A DNA stretch of 25,449 nucleotides from a virus: positions 1 to 25,449 of the IMG/VR virus record IMGVR_UViG_3300031999_000173; one strand, written 5' to 3'. Shown one piece after another: positions 1 through 7,713 of the stretch (position 1 is its first letter; each line of letters starts with the position of its first letter). Under the pieces are notes generated by a model. It was given only the letters and a program-made list of their open reading frames with translations, was not told where the DNA came from and searched no databases. The translations under genes and the position numbers were made by a program.

Positions 1-1
1 A

Positions 2-1945
2 AATCTTTCAGTAACCGGCGCGACAAGCAATCTTGATAAATTAAGATTGAAGGGATTGGAAACGGTCACATTCACCGGCGGTTGGGATTCGACCCACGGA
101 ACGGTTGAATTCGATGGAACGACATCGGTAACAATACCGGCCGGATTCTCGAACGCCTTTTATAATTTATTATTCAATGGTTCGGGAACCTGGACTTTAA
201 GAAATACGACGACTTGTAATAATATTACTTTGACGACTGGAACTTTCGCGACTAATAATTATGGTTTGACAATTTCCGGGATTACAACTTTATCAAATGG
301 AACTTATTCGCCTGGGTCTTCGGCAATAACCGCAAAGGGAAACTGGATTTTCGCGTCGGCGCTTACGATAAGCGCGAATACTTCGACCGTAACTTTTGAT
401 ACGAATTCAGCGTCTATAACTTGCGGCGGAAAATCTTTTAATAATGTTGTCTTTAACCAATCGACAAAGGTTTGGACGCTTCAAGACGCTTTTATCGCGG
501 GCGGAACGTCAACAATAATCACCGGGACACTTTATTTAAATGGAAACAATTTCACCGCGACCGGTGTTTTTAGTAATAACAGCAGATTAAAACTTATTGG
601 AACCGAAACGGTAATATTTACGGCGGGATTTGATACTGATTCCGGGACAACAGAATTTAACGGTTCTGGTTCATATACTACGCCGACCGGTTTTGGCGGA
701 ACATATTTTTCTGTTGAATTTAACGGGTCGGGAACCTGGGACAAAGATACAAGTTCCGATTGTGTTATTCATGGTTCTTTACTTTTAAGCGCGTCGGCAA
801 CATTCGACTTAAACGGAAAAAATTTCAACATGGATACTTATGCATTTTCAGGCGGAAACAATTTAGGCACTTTAAGAATGAAGGGAACTGAAACAGTTTT
901 ATTTTCAGAATGGAATCAAGGAACCGGAACGGTTGAATTTGACGGGACAACCGCCGGGTCGATTCCTTCGACTTTTTCAGGGGCTTTGTATAAATTAAAA
1001 TTAAGTGGAATCGGAATTATATCTTGTTCAAGCGCGACAACAATCACGAACGATATAACAATCGCGGTGGGTAGTACGTTGAATCTTGACGGTCGAACGT
1101 TTTCGTCTTCAAATACTTTAAGCAATTTGGGAACATTTAGCTTGAACGGTTCCGAATCGGTGACGTTCAATTCATGGGATTCGACACATGGAATAGTAAA
1201 ATTTATCGGAACGTCTTCTTATACAATACCAACCGGTTTTGGCGGTCTATTTTACCATTTAACTTTCGACGGGGTCGGCGGAATTTGGGCGAAAAATACC
1301 GGGACGCATTGCGTCGTAAACGGGAATATGTCAATAGTAAACGGAACATATAATTTAAACGCAAAAAATTTAACAGTAACTGGAACATATTCTTGTATAA
1401 ATGGCGGAATTTTAAAACTTGTCGGAACTGAAACCGTTTCATTTTCCGCGTTCGATACCGATTCTGGAATGGTCGAAATCACTTCGACGGGTTCGTTTTC
1501 AATTCCTTCGGGTTTTGGAACGTCTTTTTATGATATAACATTTTCCGGAGATGGCGCCGCCGTAACTTTACCGGCGACTGGAATATCCGTCGGCAATGTA
1601 TTAAAAATGTTGACCAATGGCGGAACGTTAAAGTTTTATAAAAATCAAAATTATAATATTAACGGTTGGAACGTTGTCGGAACACCGAACGATATAGTTT
1701 TGGAACTTGCAGACGGAACGCCAGGCGTTGACCATACACACTTGAACGTAACCGTTCAAACCGGCGGGAGTTCGGCGAACCTTAATGTTCGGGACTCCGA
1801 CGCTTCGGGTGGTATTCTTATGATTGCCGGAACTGGAAGTATAAATTCGGGAAATAATACGAATTGGCAATTTCCAACATCCGGTTTTGTCGGAACGACC
1901 GAACCGGGTTTTGAATTTGGACTCGAAAACGCTTTACAAAAATAA
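2..1945 (+). CDS. Repeat-built phage fibre/adhesin-like protein, 5' end missing
   Basis: The reading frame is open from base 2, so the true start lies outside the window; the TTG at 47 is only the first in-window start-like codon. About 648 residues are visible. They are rich in Gly, Thr, Ser and Asn, with alternating hydrophobic residues, as in beta-helix or beta-sandwich fibres. A unit of roughly 92 residues recurs. It opens with GTETVxF, continues with a D(S/T)xxGxVEF strand and IPxGF, and then FNGSGTW. No signal peptide or membrane segment is seen. The gene sits 12 bases upstream of another tail gene and near a DUF2612-type baseplate gene, which suggests a receptor-binding or tail-surface role. 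That role is inference from context and composition; I do not recognise a specific family. Confidence 0.7.
   Translation, partial: NLSVTGATSNLDKLRLKGLETVTFTGGWDSTHGTVEFDGTTSVTIPAGFSNAFYNLLFNGSGTWTLRNTTTCNNITLTTGTFATNNYGLTISGITTLSNGTYSPGSSAITAKGNWIFASALTISANTSTVTFDTNSASITCGGKSFNNVVFNQSTKVWTLQDAFIAGGTSTIITGTLYLNGNNFTATGVFSNNSRLKLIGTETVIFTAGFDTDSGTTEFNGSGSYTTPTGFGGTYFSVEFNGSGTWDKDTSSDCVIHGSLLLSASATFDLNGKNFNMDTYAFSGGNNLGTLRMKGTETVLFSEWNQGTGTVEFDGTTAGSIPSTFSGALYKLKLSGIGIISCSSATTITNDITIAVGSTLNLDGRTFSSSNTLSNLGTFSLNGSESVTFNSWDSTHGIVKFIGTSSYTIPTGFGGLFYHLTFDGVGGIWAKNTGTHCVVNGNMSIVNGTYNLNAKNLTVTGTYSCINGGILKLVGTETVSFSAFDTDSGMVEITSTGSFSIPSGFGTSFYDITFSGDGAAVTLPATGISVGNVLKMLTNGGTLKFYKNQNYNINGWNVVGTPNDIVLELADGTPGVDHTHLNVTVQTGGSSANLNVRDSDASGGILMIAGTGSINSGNNTNWQFPTSGFVGTTEPGFEFGLENALQK
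47..1600 (+). repeat. About six tandem coding repeats of ~276 bp in the fibre gene
   Basis: Clear unit starts (the GTETVxF-like segment) lie near 53, 600, 883, 1148 and 1424. The last four are 265-283 bp apart. The first gap is about 553 bp, twice the unit length, and a degenerate unit (TVTFDTNSASI, then VVFNQSTKVWTL) fills it. The repeats are diverged at DNA level and conserved mostly as protein motifs, so this is an old duplication series rather than a recent expansion. Confidence 0.7.
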
Positions 1946-1957
1946 AAGGGGTGTCAA

Positions 1958-3727
1958 ATGTACGAAGGAAAAAAGAATTCGGACAAATGGTTTCCGGTAA
2001 TTTTTATTGATTCTACTGATTTCAAAACAAGAAAAACCGGAATCGTTTTCGGTGGAGTTACGGCGAAATATCATGTTGAAGGCGCGACAAGTCAGTCAAC
2101 ATATACCGTTTTAACGGCGGACTGGAAAGAGGCCGGGAATGGCGAATATTGGATTAATATAGGCGCGTCCGAATTTACAACCGAAGCAAAATATACAGTC
2201 ACGGTTCAAGCCGCCGCGTCGCTTGACGCTTCTTTCGTTGTCGAAGTTCGGGACAAAACAATCGCGGAATTAATTGACGATGTTGGAACGTTATTGACCA
2301 GGATTCCCGGCGCGTTGAATATATCCGGCGGAGTGGTGGACGCTGACGCGGTTAAGATTTCTACAAGCGCGACCGCCGCCGACGCACTTGAATTGATTTC
2401 TTTGAACGCAAAAGGCGCCGACCATAAAATACTAATATCAACGGACGACCAAGACTTGAAAACAACGCTTCATGTTGATATGAAAGCAGTTATTGGAAAT
2501 TATCCCGCCGCCGTCGCTTTTAAATCGGCTTGCGATAATATAAATAGTGGTAATTTTAAAGTTAATGTCGTAAGAATCTGGAACGATAGCGATACCGATG
2601 TTCCGCAAAGATTACGCGATTTTATGACAAATGGAATAGCTTCTTCGGGCGGTTTATTCTCCGACGCAATAAAAGCGCAAATAAACGCCGAAGTTGACGA
2701 GGCGCTTAATACGGCGATTCCCGTAACGCCGATAGCCGATTCAATAAATGATATAATTAAAACACTTGACGGAAAATTACCGACTGGCACAATTTCAGAT
2801 TTTGAAAATTCGACCGACGAAGTTTTGGCAAACGTAAAGAAAATAGAAGATGTTTCATTGTCCGGAAAAGTCGGCGACAATATGAACGTATTTTTCCAGA
2901 ACGGCGGGGCCGACACGACCAAAATTGTTGATAATATTGGAACAGGAACCGCGTTGACCGCCCAAGAAGTTCGCGACTCAATGAAATTAGCGCCGACCGC
3001 CGGGATCCCCGCCGCCGGTTCTATTGATTTGGCTGTTGATGATATTCAAGCGAAGACTGACCAATTGACTTTTACCGGTTCTGCCGTTCAAGCGGACGTT
3101 CAAGCCGTTGACGGTTCAACAGCACACGCCGCGACGCTTGACGCATGGGTCGGGGTCGGAATCGGAACCGATAACAAAACAATAATTTCCGAAGATGACC
3201 AGGACTTGACCGCGTCGCTTCATGTTGATACACAGGCAATCGCGGGCGTTGAAGCCACAGCGACGAACCTGGGCGCGAATATTACCGCAATTCGGGGCGC
3301 GACCGACGCGCTTCATTTCAACGGCGACAACGTCAAGGCCGACATTGAAGAAATAAGTGGGGACGCTACCGCCGCCGTAAATCTTGAAAGCGATTATGAC
3401 GGAACCGGTTATAATAAAGCAAATTCCGAAATCGGAATTGTTGCGCTTGCCGAAGATATAGGCGAGACTGCACAAGCAAGAGTTCATTTACAGGTATCAA
3501 ATATTGTAAACGTTGAAGACCTTCCAGAATTATTACAGGGAACGCCGCCGTCGATAGAATCTTTAGGCGCAAGCGTAACACGTTTAAGAATGGCTCTTGT
3601 GAATAAAGGTACAGATACAGCGTCTGAAAAATCATTCTACAATGCCGCCGGAACTAAAATCACGAAGAAAGCAATTTCCGACGACGGGACAACTTATGTC
3701 GAATCTAAAATGATAAGCGGGGCGTAA
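1958..3727 (+). CDS. Large phage tail/fibre structural protein
   Basis: This 589-residue protein starts at an ATG preceded by AAAGGGG. Residues 1 to about 105 look like a small beta-sandwich domain, opening with KWFPVIFIDSTDF and closing with SFVVEVRDK, a pattern common at the N-terminus of phage tail or upper-baseplate proteins. The rest is Ala/Asp-rich, alternating short helices and strands. Two segments are near copies: DDQDLKTTLHVDMKAV and DDQDLTASLHVDTQAI, about 255 residues apart. The C-terminus ends in a short beta-rich segment (NAAGTKITKKAISDDGTTYV). The gene lies between a fibre-like gene and a baseplate gene. A structural tail role is likely, but the exact role is not recognisable. 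Confidence 0.6.
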   Translation: MYEGKKNSDKWFPVIFIDSTDFKTRKTGIVFGGVTAKYHVEGATSQSTYTVLTADWKEAGNGEYWINIGASEFTTEAKYTVTVQAAASLDASFVVEVRDKTIAELIDDVGTLLTRIPGALNISGGVVDADAVKISTSATAADALELISLNAKGADHKILISTDDQDLKTTLHVDMKAVIGNYPAAVAFKSACDNINSGNFKVNVVRIWNDSDTDVPQRLRDFMTNGIASSGGLFSDAIKAQINAEVDEALNTAIPVTPIADSINDIIKTLDGKLPTGTISDFENSTDEVLANVKKIEDVSLSGKVGDNMNVFFQNGGADTTKIVDNIGTGTALTAQEVRDSMKLAPTAGIPAAGSIDLAVDDIQAKTDQLTFTGSAVQADVQAVDGSTAHAATLDAWVGVGIGTDNKTIISEDDQDLTASLHVDTQAIAGVEATATNLGANITAIRGATDALHFNGDNVKADIEEISGDATAAVNLESDYDGTGYNKANSEIGIVALAEDIGETAQARVHLQVSNIVNVEDLPELLQGTPPSIESLGASVTRLRMALVNKGTDTASEKSFYNAAGTKITKKAISDDGTTYVESKMISGA

Positions 3728-3730
3728 AAT

Positions 3731-4474
3731 ATGGCAATTGTAACAAAAGAAGACCGCAAGCGTTCAAGGGATTACGGGAAACCCTGGGACACTTTTCCGG
3801 TTCCGAAAGACAAAATCGACAGCGTTTCCCGTTCGCATATTTACGGTTCATATATACCAGGCGAAAGCCCAATTCCCGTTTCGCCGTATTATATAAACGA
3901 CCATGTCGCCCGCGCAATGCTTTTAATGATAGAACAGTTTAAGCCCGCGACAAATTTAAAAAACTTCATTTCTTCATTTATTAAAGAACTGCAAAAATGC
4001 GAAGATACAATTCGCGATTTAATGACGCGGCGTTTAATCTCCACGGCCCAGGGCGCCCTACTTGACGAAATCGGTTTAATCGTCGGCGAAGACCGGAACG
4101 GGCGAACGGACGAATATTTCAGACTTGCAATTTATGAAAGAATTTTTATTAACGTTTCCAACGGCGAACCGGAAACGATTCTTCGCGCGACAAAGTTTTT
4201 AATGGATTCAGACTTCGCGCGATATTTTGAAATTTACCCCGCCGAAGTTTTAATTAATATTGCAAGTGGTTTATTGACGCCGGTTGTTTCAATTATTCAA
4301 AAACTTGTTCCGGTTTGCGTTTCGGTTTCAATTTCAAATATTTATACAACCGTCCCGTTTTCTTTTTCGGGCGAAGGCGGAATTCCGTTTTCCGAAGGTT
4401 TGGGATTTTCCGAATATAATTATCTTGAATCCGGGAACGAAGTCGGCGGGCAATTTAGCGAATTAATAATTTAA
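3731..4474 (+). CDS. DUF2612-type phage baseplate protein
   Basis: This 247-residue protein starts at ATG 3731, four bases after the previous stop. The central segment, about residues 100-155, carries ISTAQGALLDEIGLIVGE, then RNGRTDEYFRLAIYERI and NVSNGEPETI. This layout of LLDxxGxxxGxxR, DxxYRxxI and NxSxGxxxxI is typical of the DUF2612 family, whose members sit at the baseplate wedge of tailed phages between tail-tube and fibre genes. The C-terminal 60 residues are strand-rich, with GEGGIPFSEGLGFSE. Family assignment is by recalled motif pattern; baseplate function follows from the family and the fibre genes on both sides. Confidence 0.72.
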   Translation: MAIVTKEDRKRSRDYGKPWDTFPVPKDKIDSVSRSHIYGSYIPGESPIPVSPYYINDHVARAMLLMIEQFKPATNLKNFISSFIKELQKCEDTIRDLMTRRLISTAQGALLDEIGLIVGEDRNGRTDEYFRLAIYERIFINVSNGEPETILRATKFLMDSDFARYFEIYPAEVLINIASGLLTPVVSIIQKLVPVCVSVSISNIYTTVPFSFSGEGGIPFSEGLGFSEYNYLESGNEVGGQFSELII

Positions 4475-4492
4475 AACAAAGGGGCTTTTAAA

Positions 4493-5095
4493 ATGGCAAA
4501 ACCGACATTATTTCCAGATTGGGCGCTTTCAGACATTATTGACCCGACAAGCGGACAAAACAATGTTGTCGAACCGTCAGCTGGTCAAAAAAATACGGGC
4601 TGGACTTTTAAACAGTTTCCACCACGTCAATTTTTTAACTGGCTTTTAAGATTGACAAACGAATGGTTAAAATGGTTCGATGAAAGAATAACATATATTG
4701 AACTTGGATTTATTGACCGTTCCGCTGATATTATTGCATACAACGGATGGACATCTCTTACAACTAAAAAGTTTTTTGTTCGGGAAATAAACGACCTTGT
4801 TTTTATAAGTTATCATTTCGAAGGGGCTGGCGACCCGCTTAATATTACGGTTATTTATTTACCCGGGACCTTGGAACTTGCGGCGGATTCCGGGGCGGTC
4901 TTAACAATGAACTTATCTGTAAAGGACGGCGGCGCCGACACCCTGGGCGTTTCGGCTTTGGCCCATGAACTTAACGCGACACGAATTTATTTTTATCCGG
5001 ACTTAACGACGGGAATAACTATTCCTAATTCAACATGGACGGGTTCGGGTAATAAAAAAGTAAGCGGTTTTTTATGGTTTAAAAAGGAATTATAA
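4493..5095 (+). CDS. Tail fibre/collar protein, paralogue 1
   Basis: This 200-residue protein starts at an ATG preceded by AAAGGGGCTTTT. Residues 1-70 form a conserved N-terminal block: MAKPTLFPDWALSDIIDP, then GQNNVVEPS, GWTFKQFPPRQFFNWL and EWLKWFDERI. This block, with a WA near the start and FN-W residues ending in an amphipathic helix, is common at the attachment end of phage tail fibres. The rest is beta-rich and ends in TWTGSGNKKVSGFLWFKKEL. The next gene repeats the whole plan, so the two arose by tandem duplication. The N-terminus probably docks to the baseplate and the diverged C-terminus may face the host; this is inference. Confidence 0.65.
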   Translation: MAKPTLFPDWALSDIIDPTSGQNNVVEPSAGQKNTGWTFKQFPPRQFFNWLLRLTNEWLKWFDERITYIELGFIDRSADIIAYNGWTSLTTKKFFVREINDLVFISYHFEGAGDPLNITVIYLPGTLELAADSGAVLTMNLSVKDGGADTLGVSALAHELNATRIYFYPDLTTGITIPNSTWTGSGNKKVSGFLWFKKEL

Positions 5096-5097
5096 AA

Positions 5098-5667
5098 ATG
5101 GCAAAACCGACAAAACTTCCAGAATGGGCGTTGACGACAATTATTGACCCGTCAAGTGGTCAAAGCAATATCGTTGAACCGACCGCCACGCGGAAAAAAA
5201 CCGGTTGGATATTTAAAGAATTTCCGCCAAGGCAGTTTTTCAATTGGCTTTCAAATTTAATTTATAAATGGCTTAAATGGTTCAATGAAGAAATCACAGA
5301 AATCGACAGCGAGTTCGACGATTTTAGTACAGAATTAATTATCGGTTTTTCAGTATTTACAACAAAGATTTTAAAATTTAAAGTCTTAACAAGTGACGCC
5401 GTTTATATTATTTACGACCTTGAAGGAACAAGCAATCAAACCGACTTATATTTCAATTTGCCGTCTTCGATTCCCTCTCAATATGAATCGGGAAATGTTG
5501 TCGCGATTTCCCGAATAACTGATTCAGGCGTCGACGGAATTGGTTATTTAAATCTATCGGCGGGAACGCGACAAGTCAATATTTTCCCTTCGCTGGTCTT
5601 CGGGTCTTTGTGGACTGCAAGCGGAACAAAAAAAGTCAAAGGAAATTTTATTTATCGGCGGGGTTAA
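5098..5667 (+). CDS. Tail fibre/collar protein, paralogue 2
   Basis: This 189-residue protein starts two bases after the stop of its paralogue. Its first 70 residues closely follow the preceding gene: MAKPTKLPEWALTTIIDP, GQSNIVEP, TGWIFKEFPPRQFFNWL and KWLKWFNEEIT. The middle part differs almost completely. The last segment is again alike: WTASGTKKVKGNFIYRRG against WTGSGNKKVSGFLWFKKEL. A conserved anchor and tail with a variable middle is what one expects of duplicated fibre or collar genes under diversifying selection. No carbohydrate-binding or enzymatic motif was recognised. Confidence 0.65.
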   Translation: MAKPTKLPEWALTTIIDPSSGQSNIVEPTATRKKTGWIFKEFPPRQFFNWLSNLIYKWLKWFNEEITEIDSEFDDFSTELIIGFSVFTTKILKFKVLTSDAVYIIYDLEGTSNQTDLYFNLPSSIPSQYESGNVVAISRITDSGVDGIGYLNLSAGTRQVNIFPSLVFGSLWTASGTKKVKGNFIYRRG

Positions 5668-5670
5668 ATA

Positions 5671-6132
5671 ATGACAAAATCGAACTTTGATTTATTGCCG
5701 AACTTTAAGCCCGAAGAAATCGAAGCGACCGGGGCAAAAATTGGAGATGTTAAATTTGATACAATTTATAAATTACAATGCGTCCGAACCCAGGCGAAGC
5801 GCCGCTTCGTTTTAGAATTAAACGGTTTGACGTCCGGGACTCATAAAAGCGTTCAGCATAAAAAAGGAATGGCGGTCGATTTTGAACTGGATGAAAAAGA
5901 CGGCCCGGTCGATTTCGCCGCGCATTATGGAATTATTCTTTTGGGCCTTGCGTTCGGATTTTGCCGCGTCGGTCTTTACTGGAACGGAAACCGGTATTCA
6001 CTTCATTTCGATACCGGCCCGGAGTTCGGCTTTTGGTCGGCGGCCATGGTCGAAAAAATAGTCAACAAGAAAAAAATTCGGGAATGGAAATATTTCCCGC
6101 TTTTTGTTGACCCGAAGACGTTGAAAGTATAA
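5671..6132 (+). CDS. M15-type metallopeptidase, probable endolysin
   Basis: This 153-residue protein has the zinc site of the peptidase M15 (D-Ala-D-Ala carboxypeptidase/L-Ala-D-Glu endopeptidase) fold: H63KKGMAVD70, fitting HxxGxAxD, and a C-terminal H112-F-D114, fitting HxD. The N-terminal NFKPEEIEATGAKIGDV resembles the start of M15A phage lysins. No signal peptide is visible, so release would depend on a holin, and a holin candidate follows 16 bases after the stop. The expected role is cleavage of host peptidoglycan peptide cross-links at lysis. A virion-associated wall-degrading role is a less likely alternative. Confidence 0.75.
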   Translation: MTKSNFDLLPNFKPEEIEATGAKIGDVKFDTIYKLQCVRTQAKRRFVLELNGLTSGTHKSVQHKKGMAVDFELDEKDGPVDFAAHYGIILLGLAFGFCRVGLYWNGNRYSLHFDTGPEFGFWSAAMVEKIVNKKKIREWKYFPLFVDPKTLKV

Positions 6133-6134
6133 AT

Positions 6135-6144
6135 GGGGGGGGGG
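6135..6144 (+). repeat. Ten-G homopolymer in the ribosome-binding site of the holin gene
   Basis: Ten consecutive G bases end five bases before the ATG at 6149 and serve as its Shine-Dalgarno region. Other G runs seen in the window are shorter. A tract this long is prone to gain or loss of bases during replication, which would change the strength or spacing of this ribosome-binding site. Confidence 0.8.
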
Positions 6145-6148
6145 CAAT

Positions 6149-6349
6149 ATGAACAATTTTAAATTATCAAAAAGCATTTGGAAAGCCGGTCGAATTGTAA
6201 TAATCTCAGCCGCGTCTTTTCTTATCGCTAATATTCAAAACTGGATTCCGCCGGAATATGCGACTCCGTTTATTATTGGCTTTGCCGAACTTGTTCGAAA
6301 TATCGTCTTTGGGAATCATAACCAAAGCGTTTTCTCTTTAACAAAATAA
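6149..6349 (+). CDS. Small membrane protein, holin candidate
   Basis: This 66-residue protein has one clear hydrophobic segment at about residues 13-27 (AGRIVIISAASFLIANI), a WIPPEYATP turn, and a second weakly hydrophobic helix (FIIGFAELVRNIVF). Size, position directly after the M15 peptidase gene and membrane character fit a holin, which would let the endolysin reach the wall. Sequence alone does not identify a holin family, so the call rests on context. It starts at ATG 6149 behind a ten-G tract and is the last gene before a strong terminator. Confidence 0.6.
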   Translation: MNNFKLSKSIWKAGRIVIISAASFLIANIQNWIPPEYATPFIIGFAELVRNIVFGNHNQSVFSLTK

Positions 6350-6351
6350 CC

Positions 6352-6388
6352 GCGACCAGGGAACACCGTCCCGTTTCCCGAAGTCGCG
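6352..6388 (+). other. Inverted repeat ahead of the late terminator
   Basis: CGCGAC at the left and GTCGCG at the right enclose a nested GGGAA/TTCCC pair. It starts two bases after the holin stop and precedes the terminator at 6394. It could stabilise the 3' end of the late transcript or assist termination. Confidence 0.4.
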
Positions 6389-6393
6389 ACCCG

Positions 6394-6424
6394 GCGCCCG
6401 CGTTGTAATGACCGGGCGCTTTTT
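6394..6424 (+). terminator. Rho-independent terminator after the lysis genes
   Basis: GCGCCCG (6394-6400) pairs perfectly with CGGGCGC (6413-6419) across a 12-base loop. A T run follows (6420-6424, then ATTT). It closes the tail and lysis gene block. Confidence 0.85.
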
Positions 6425-6505
6425 ATTTGTTACCGCCCGCGCCCGCGCGTCCAGGTGCCCGGAACGCAGGCATAGACAGGGCAAACCATGGGCGCCGCCG
6501 CCCAA

Positions 6506-6536
6506 GGCTTAAACCGCTCCAAATTAAGCCGCTTTT
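6506..6536 (+). terminator. Second terminator-like hairpin in the 6350-6694 gap
   Basis: GGCTTAA (6506-6512) pairs with TTAAGCC (6524-6530) and is followed by GCTTTT. A small GC hairpin (GGGCG/CGCCC) lies just upstream near 6490. The stem is AT-richer and the T tract shorter than in the 6394 terminator, so it is less certain. It lies just before the tandem repeats at 6549. Confidence 0.5.
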
Positions 6537-6548
6537 AAACATCCCGCT

Positions 6549-6596
6549 TTTGGCACGATTCTTGATATAACACTTTGGCATGATATTTGATACGAC
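6549..6596 (+). promoter_or_regulatory. Two tandem TTTGGCAYGAT-type elements
   Basis: Two near-identical elements lie 25 bp apart. Copy 1 (6549-6571) begins TTTGGCACGATTCTTGATA and copy 2 (6574-6596) begins TTTGGCATGATATTTGATA. Each has GG and TTGA spaced much like the -24/-12 boxes of sigma-54 promoters (TGGCAC-N5-TTGC), but with GA where GC is expected. They may be paired operator sites or tandem sigma-54-like promoters for the early genes. The repeat is seen directly; the function is inferred. Confidence 0.45.
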
Positions 6597-6624
6597 CGGC
6601 CAGAAAAATATTTTATCTTTTCTC

Positions 6625-6679
6625 TTGCATTTAATGCGTTAATAACGTACTTTATTAATAAATTAATACATTAATAACC
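6625..6679 (+). promoter_or_regulatory. Candidate promoter with ATTAATAA boxes, upstream of the early genes
   Basis: TTGCAT (6625-6630) lies 17 bp from TACTTT (6648-6653), an acceptable but weak sigma-70-type pair. ATTAATAA-like boxes occur at 6639, 6652 (palindromic TTATTAATAA), 6662 and 6670. The same boxes occur at the promoter near 8150, which suggests one shared regulator. The early transcript would start near 6660 and run into the gene at 6695. Confidence 0.45.
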
Positions 6680-6694
6680 AAAAAGGGAGGGGTT

Positions 6695-6856
6695 GTGAAA
6701 CAAAAGATAATGTTTTTTTGCCAGACCTGCGAAAAAGCGTTTGAGCTGTTTATCGAAATATCGCAGCGTGGCGATGGCCGCGCAACGTGGACGTGCCCCG
6801 TCTGTGGCAAACCTAACGAAATAACGGGGCAGATCGGCTTGCCGTTTAAAGTTTGA
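6695..6856 (+). CDS. Small zinc-ribbon protein
   Basis: This 53-residue protein starts at GTG 6695 behind AAAAGGGAGGGG. It has two CxxC pairs: CQTC at residues 9-12 and CPVC at 34-37, separated by about 21 residues, forming one zinc ribbon. It is the first gene after the intergenic control region, so it is probably expressed early. Small zinc-ribbon proteins in phages can modulate transcription or translation, but nothing here says which. Confidence 0.6.
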   Translation: MKQKIMFFCQTCEKAFELFIEISQRGDGRATWTCPVCGKPNEITGQIGLPFKV

Positions 6857-6885
6857 GGGCCGTATATAACATATCTACTATAACC

Positions 6886-6905
6886 GGGCGTCCTTCGGGG
6901 CGCCC
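6886..6905 (+). promoter_or_regulatory. UUCG-capped RNA hairpin before the start at 6922
   Basis: GGGCGTCC (6886-6893) pairs with GGGCGCCC (6898-6905), with one G-U pair, around a TTCG loop closed by C-G. This is one of the most stable tetraloop types. It ends just before AAGGGGG, the ribosome-binding site of the next gene, and may protect the 5' part of the message or control translation. No T tract follows, so it is not a terminator. Confidence 0.5.
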
Positions 6906-6921
6906 AAACAAGGGGGCTTTT

Positions 6922-7053
6922 ATGAATTGGGCGAAAGAAGCGGCAAAACGCGCTTCAATTGAAGACAGTATTTTGGATGCACACTTAAAAACGCTTGAAG
7001 ATGATTTCGAAGATGAAACCAAAAAAGAGGAAAATCAAGATTATGAAAACTAA
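6922..7053 (+). CDS. Small acidic hypothetical protein
   Basis: This 43-residue protein starts at ATG 6922 after AAGGGGGCTTTT. Its N-terminal half is a basic amphipathic helix (WAKEAAKRA), and the C-terminal half is very acidic (LEDDFEDETKKEENQD). It overlaps the next gene by 11 bases. I do not recognise it. The strong ribosome-binding site and overlap support real coding. Confidence 0.5.
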   Translation: MNWAKEAAKRASIEDSILDAHLKTLEDDFEDETKKEENQDYEN

Positions 7054-7270
7054 AAAAACCGCTTCGGTAATTCCGCCGACGCGCGACCGTTTCTTAAAAC
7101 CGGTTCCGGCGGTCACGTTGCCGGACGAAAAGAAACCTGTTTATTGTCCAATATTAAAAGCGCTTTGTGATTATGATGCTTGCGCCTGGTATTCGTCCAG
7201 GGCCGGGCGTTGCGCCGTCTTGTCGATATGCGAAATCATGTTTTCAAAATCTGTAACCGGGGGGCTATAA
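7043..7270 (+). CDS. Small cysteine-rich hypothetical protein
   Basis: This 75-residue protein starts at ATG 7043 behind AGAGGAAA, inside the end of the preceding gene. A Lys- and Pro-rich N-terminus is followed by YCPILKALCDYDACAW, then GRCAVLSIC. These five cysteines could form a metal site. It ends with a TAATG overlap onto the next gene. Function unknown. Confidence 0.55.
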   Translation: MKTKKTASVIPPTRDRFLKPVPAVTLPDEKKPVYCPILKALCDYDACAWYSSRAGRCAVLSICEIMFSKSVTGGL

Positions 7271-7713
7271 TGAATTTTCCCAAAGCTGACACTGTTGCGG
7301 TTTATCGCGTCTTTGAAGTTAAATTTTTAAATGCTTTTGAAGAAAACGCAAAAAGAAAAATTCCCGATATTGAACGGGGACGGGGAATATATTCCTGGCG
7401 GGCGGATTTTTGTTTTCAAGAAGACGCGGAACTTTATTTAAAAGCCGTCGCGTTGCATGAACCGAAGACCGTTCACGAACTTTATTATTTGCGCGACGGT
7501 AATTTTAACGACGAAGCCGAACGGATTCGCGTTTCGAATATTTGTCCCGATTGTGGAAAAGATACAAAGACGATTTATGATAATATGATCGGGAATGATT
7601 TTCTTTGTGAATCTTGCGGGGCAATTTTTGAAGGAACCGACGCACATAAACGCCGGGCGGCGCGTCTTGCTATGGAATTTTATTCCGAAGGGGCGACAAA
7701 TGGAAAAAATTGA
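7270..7713 (+). CDS. Hypothetical protein with C-terminal zinc ribbon
   Basis: This 147-residue protein starts at ATG 7270, overlapping the previous stop as TAATG. Residues 1-95 are mixed helix and strand, with no recognised fold. Residues about 96-122 carry CPDCG and CESCG, a classic zinc ribbon, followed by a helix rich in Arg and Ala. It overlaps the next gene by 14 bases. A nucleic-acid-related accessory role is plausible but unproven. Confidence 0.55.
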   Translation: MNFPKADTVAVYRVFEVKFLNAFEENAKRKIPDIERGRGIYSWRADFCFQEDAELYLKAVALHEPKTVHELYYLRDGNFNDEAERIRVSNICPDCGKDTKTIYDNMIGNDFLCESCGAIFEGTDAHKRRAARLAMEFYSEGATNGKN

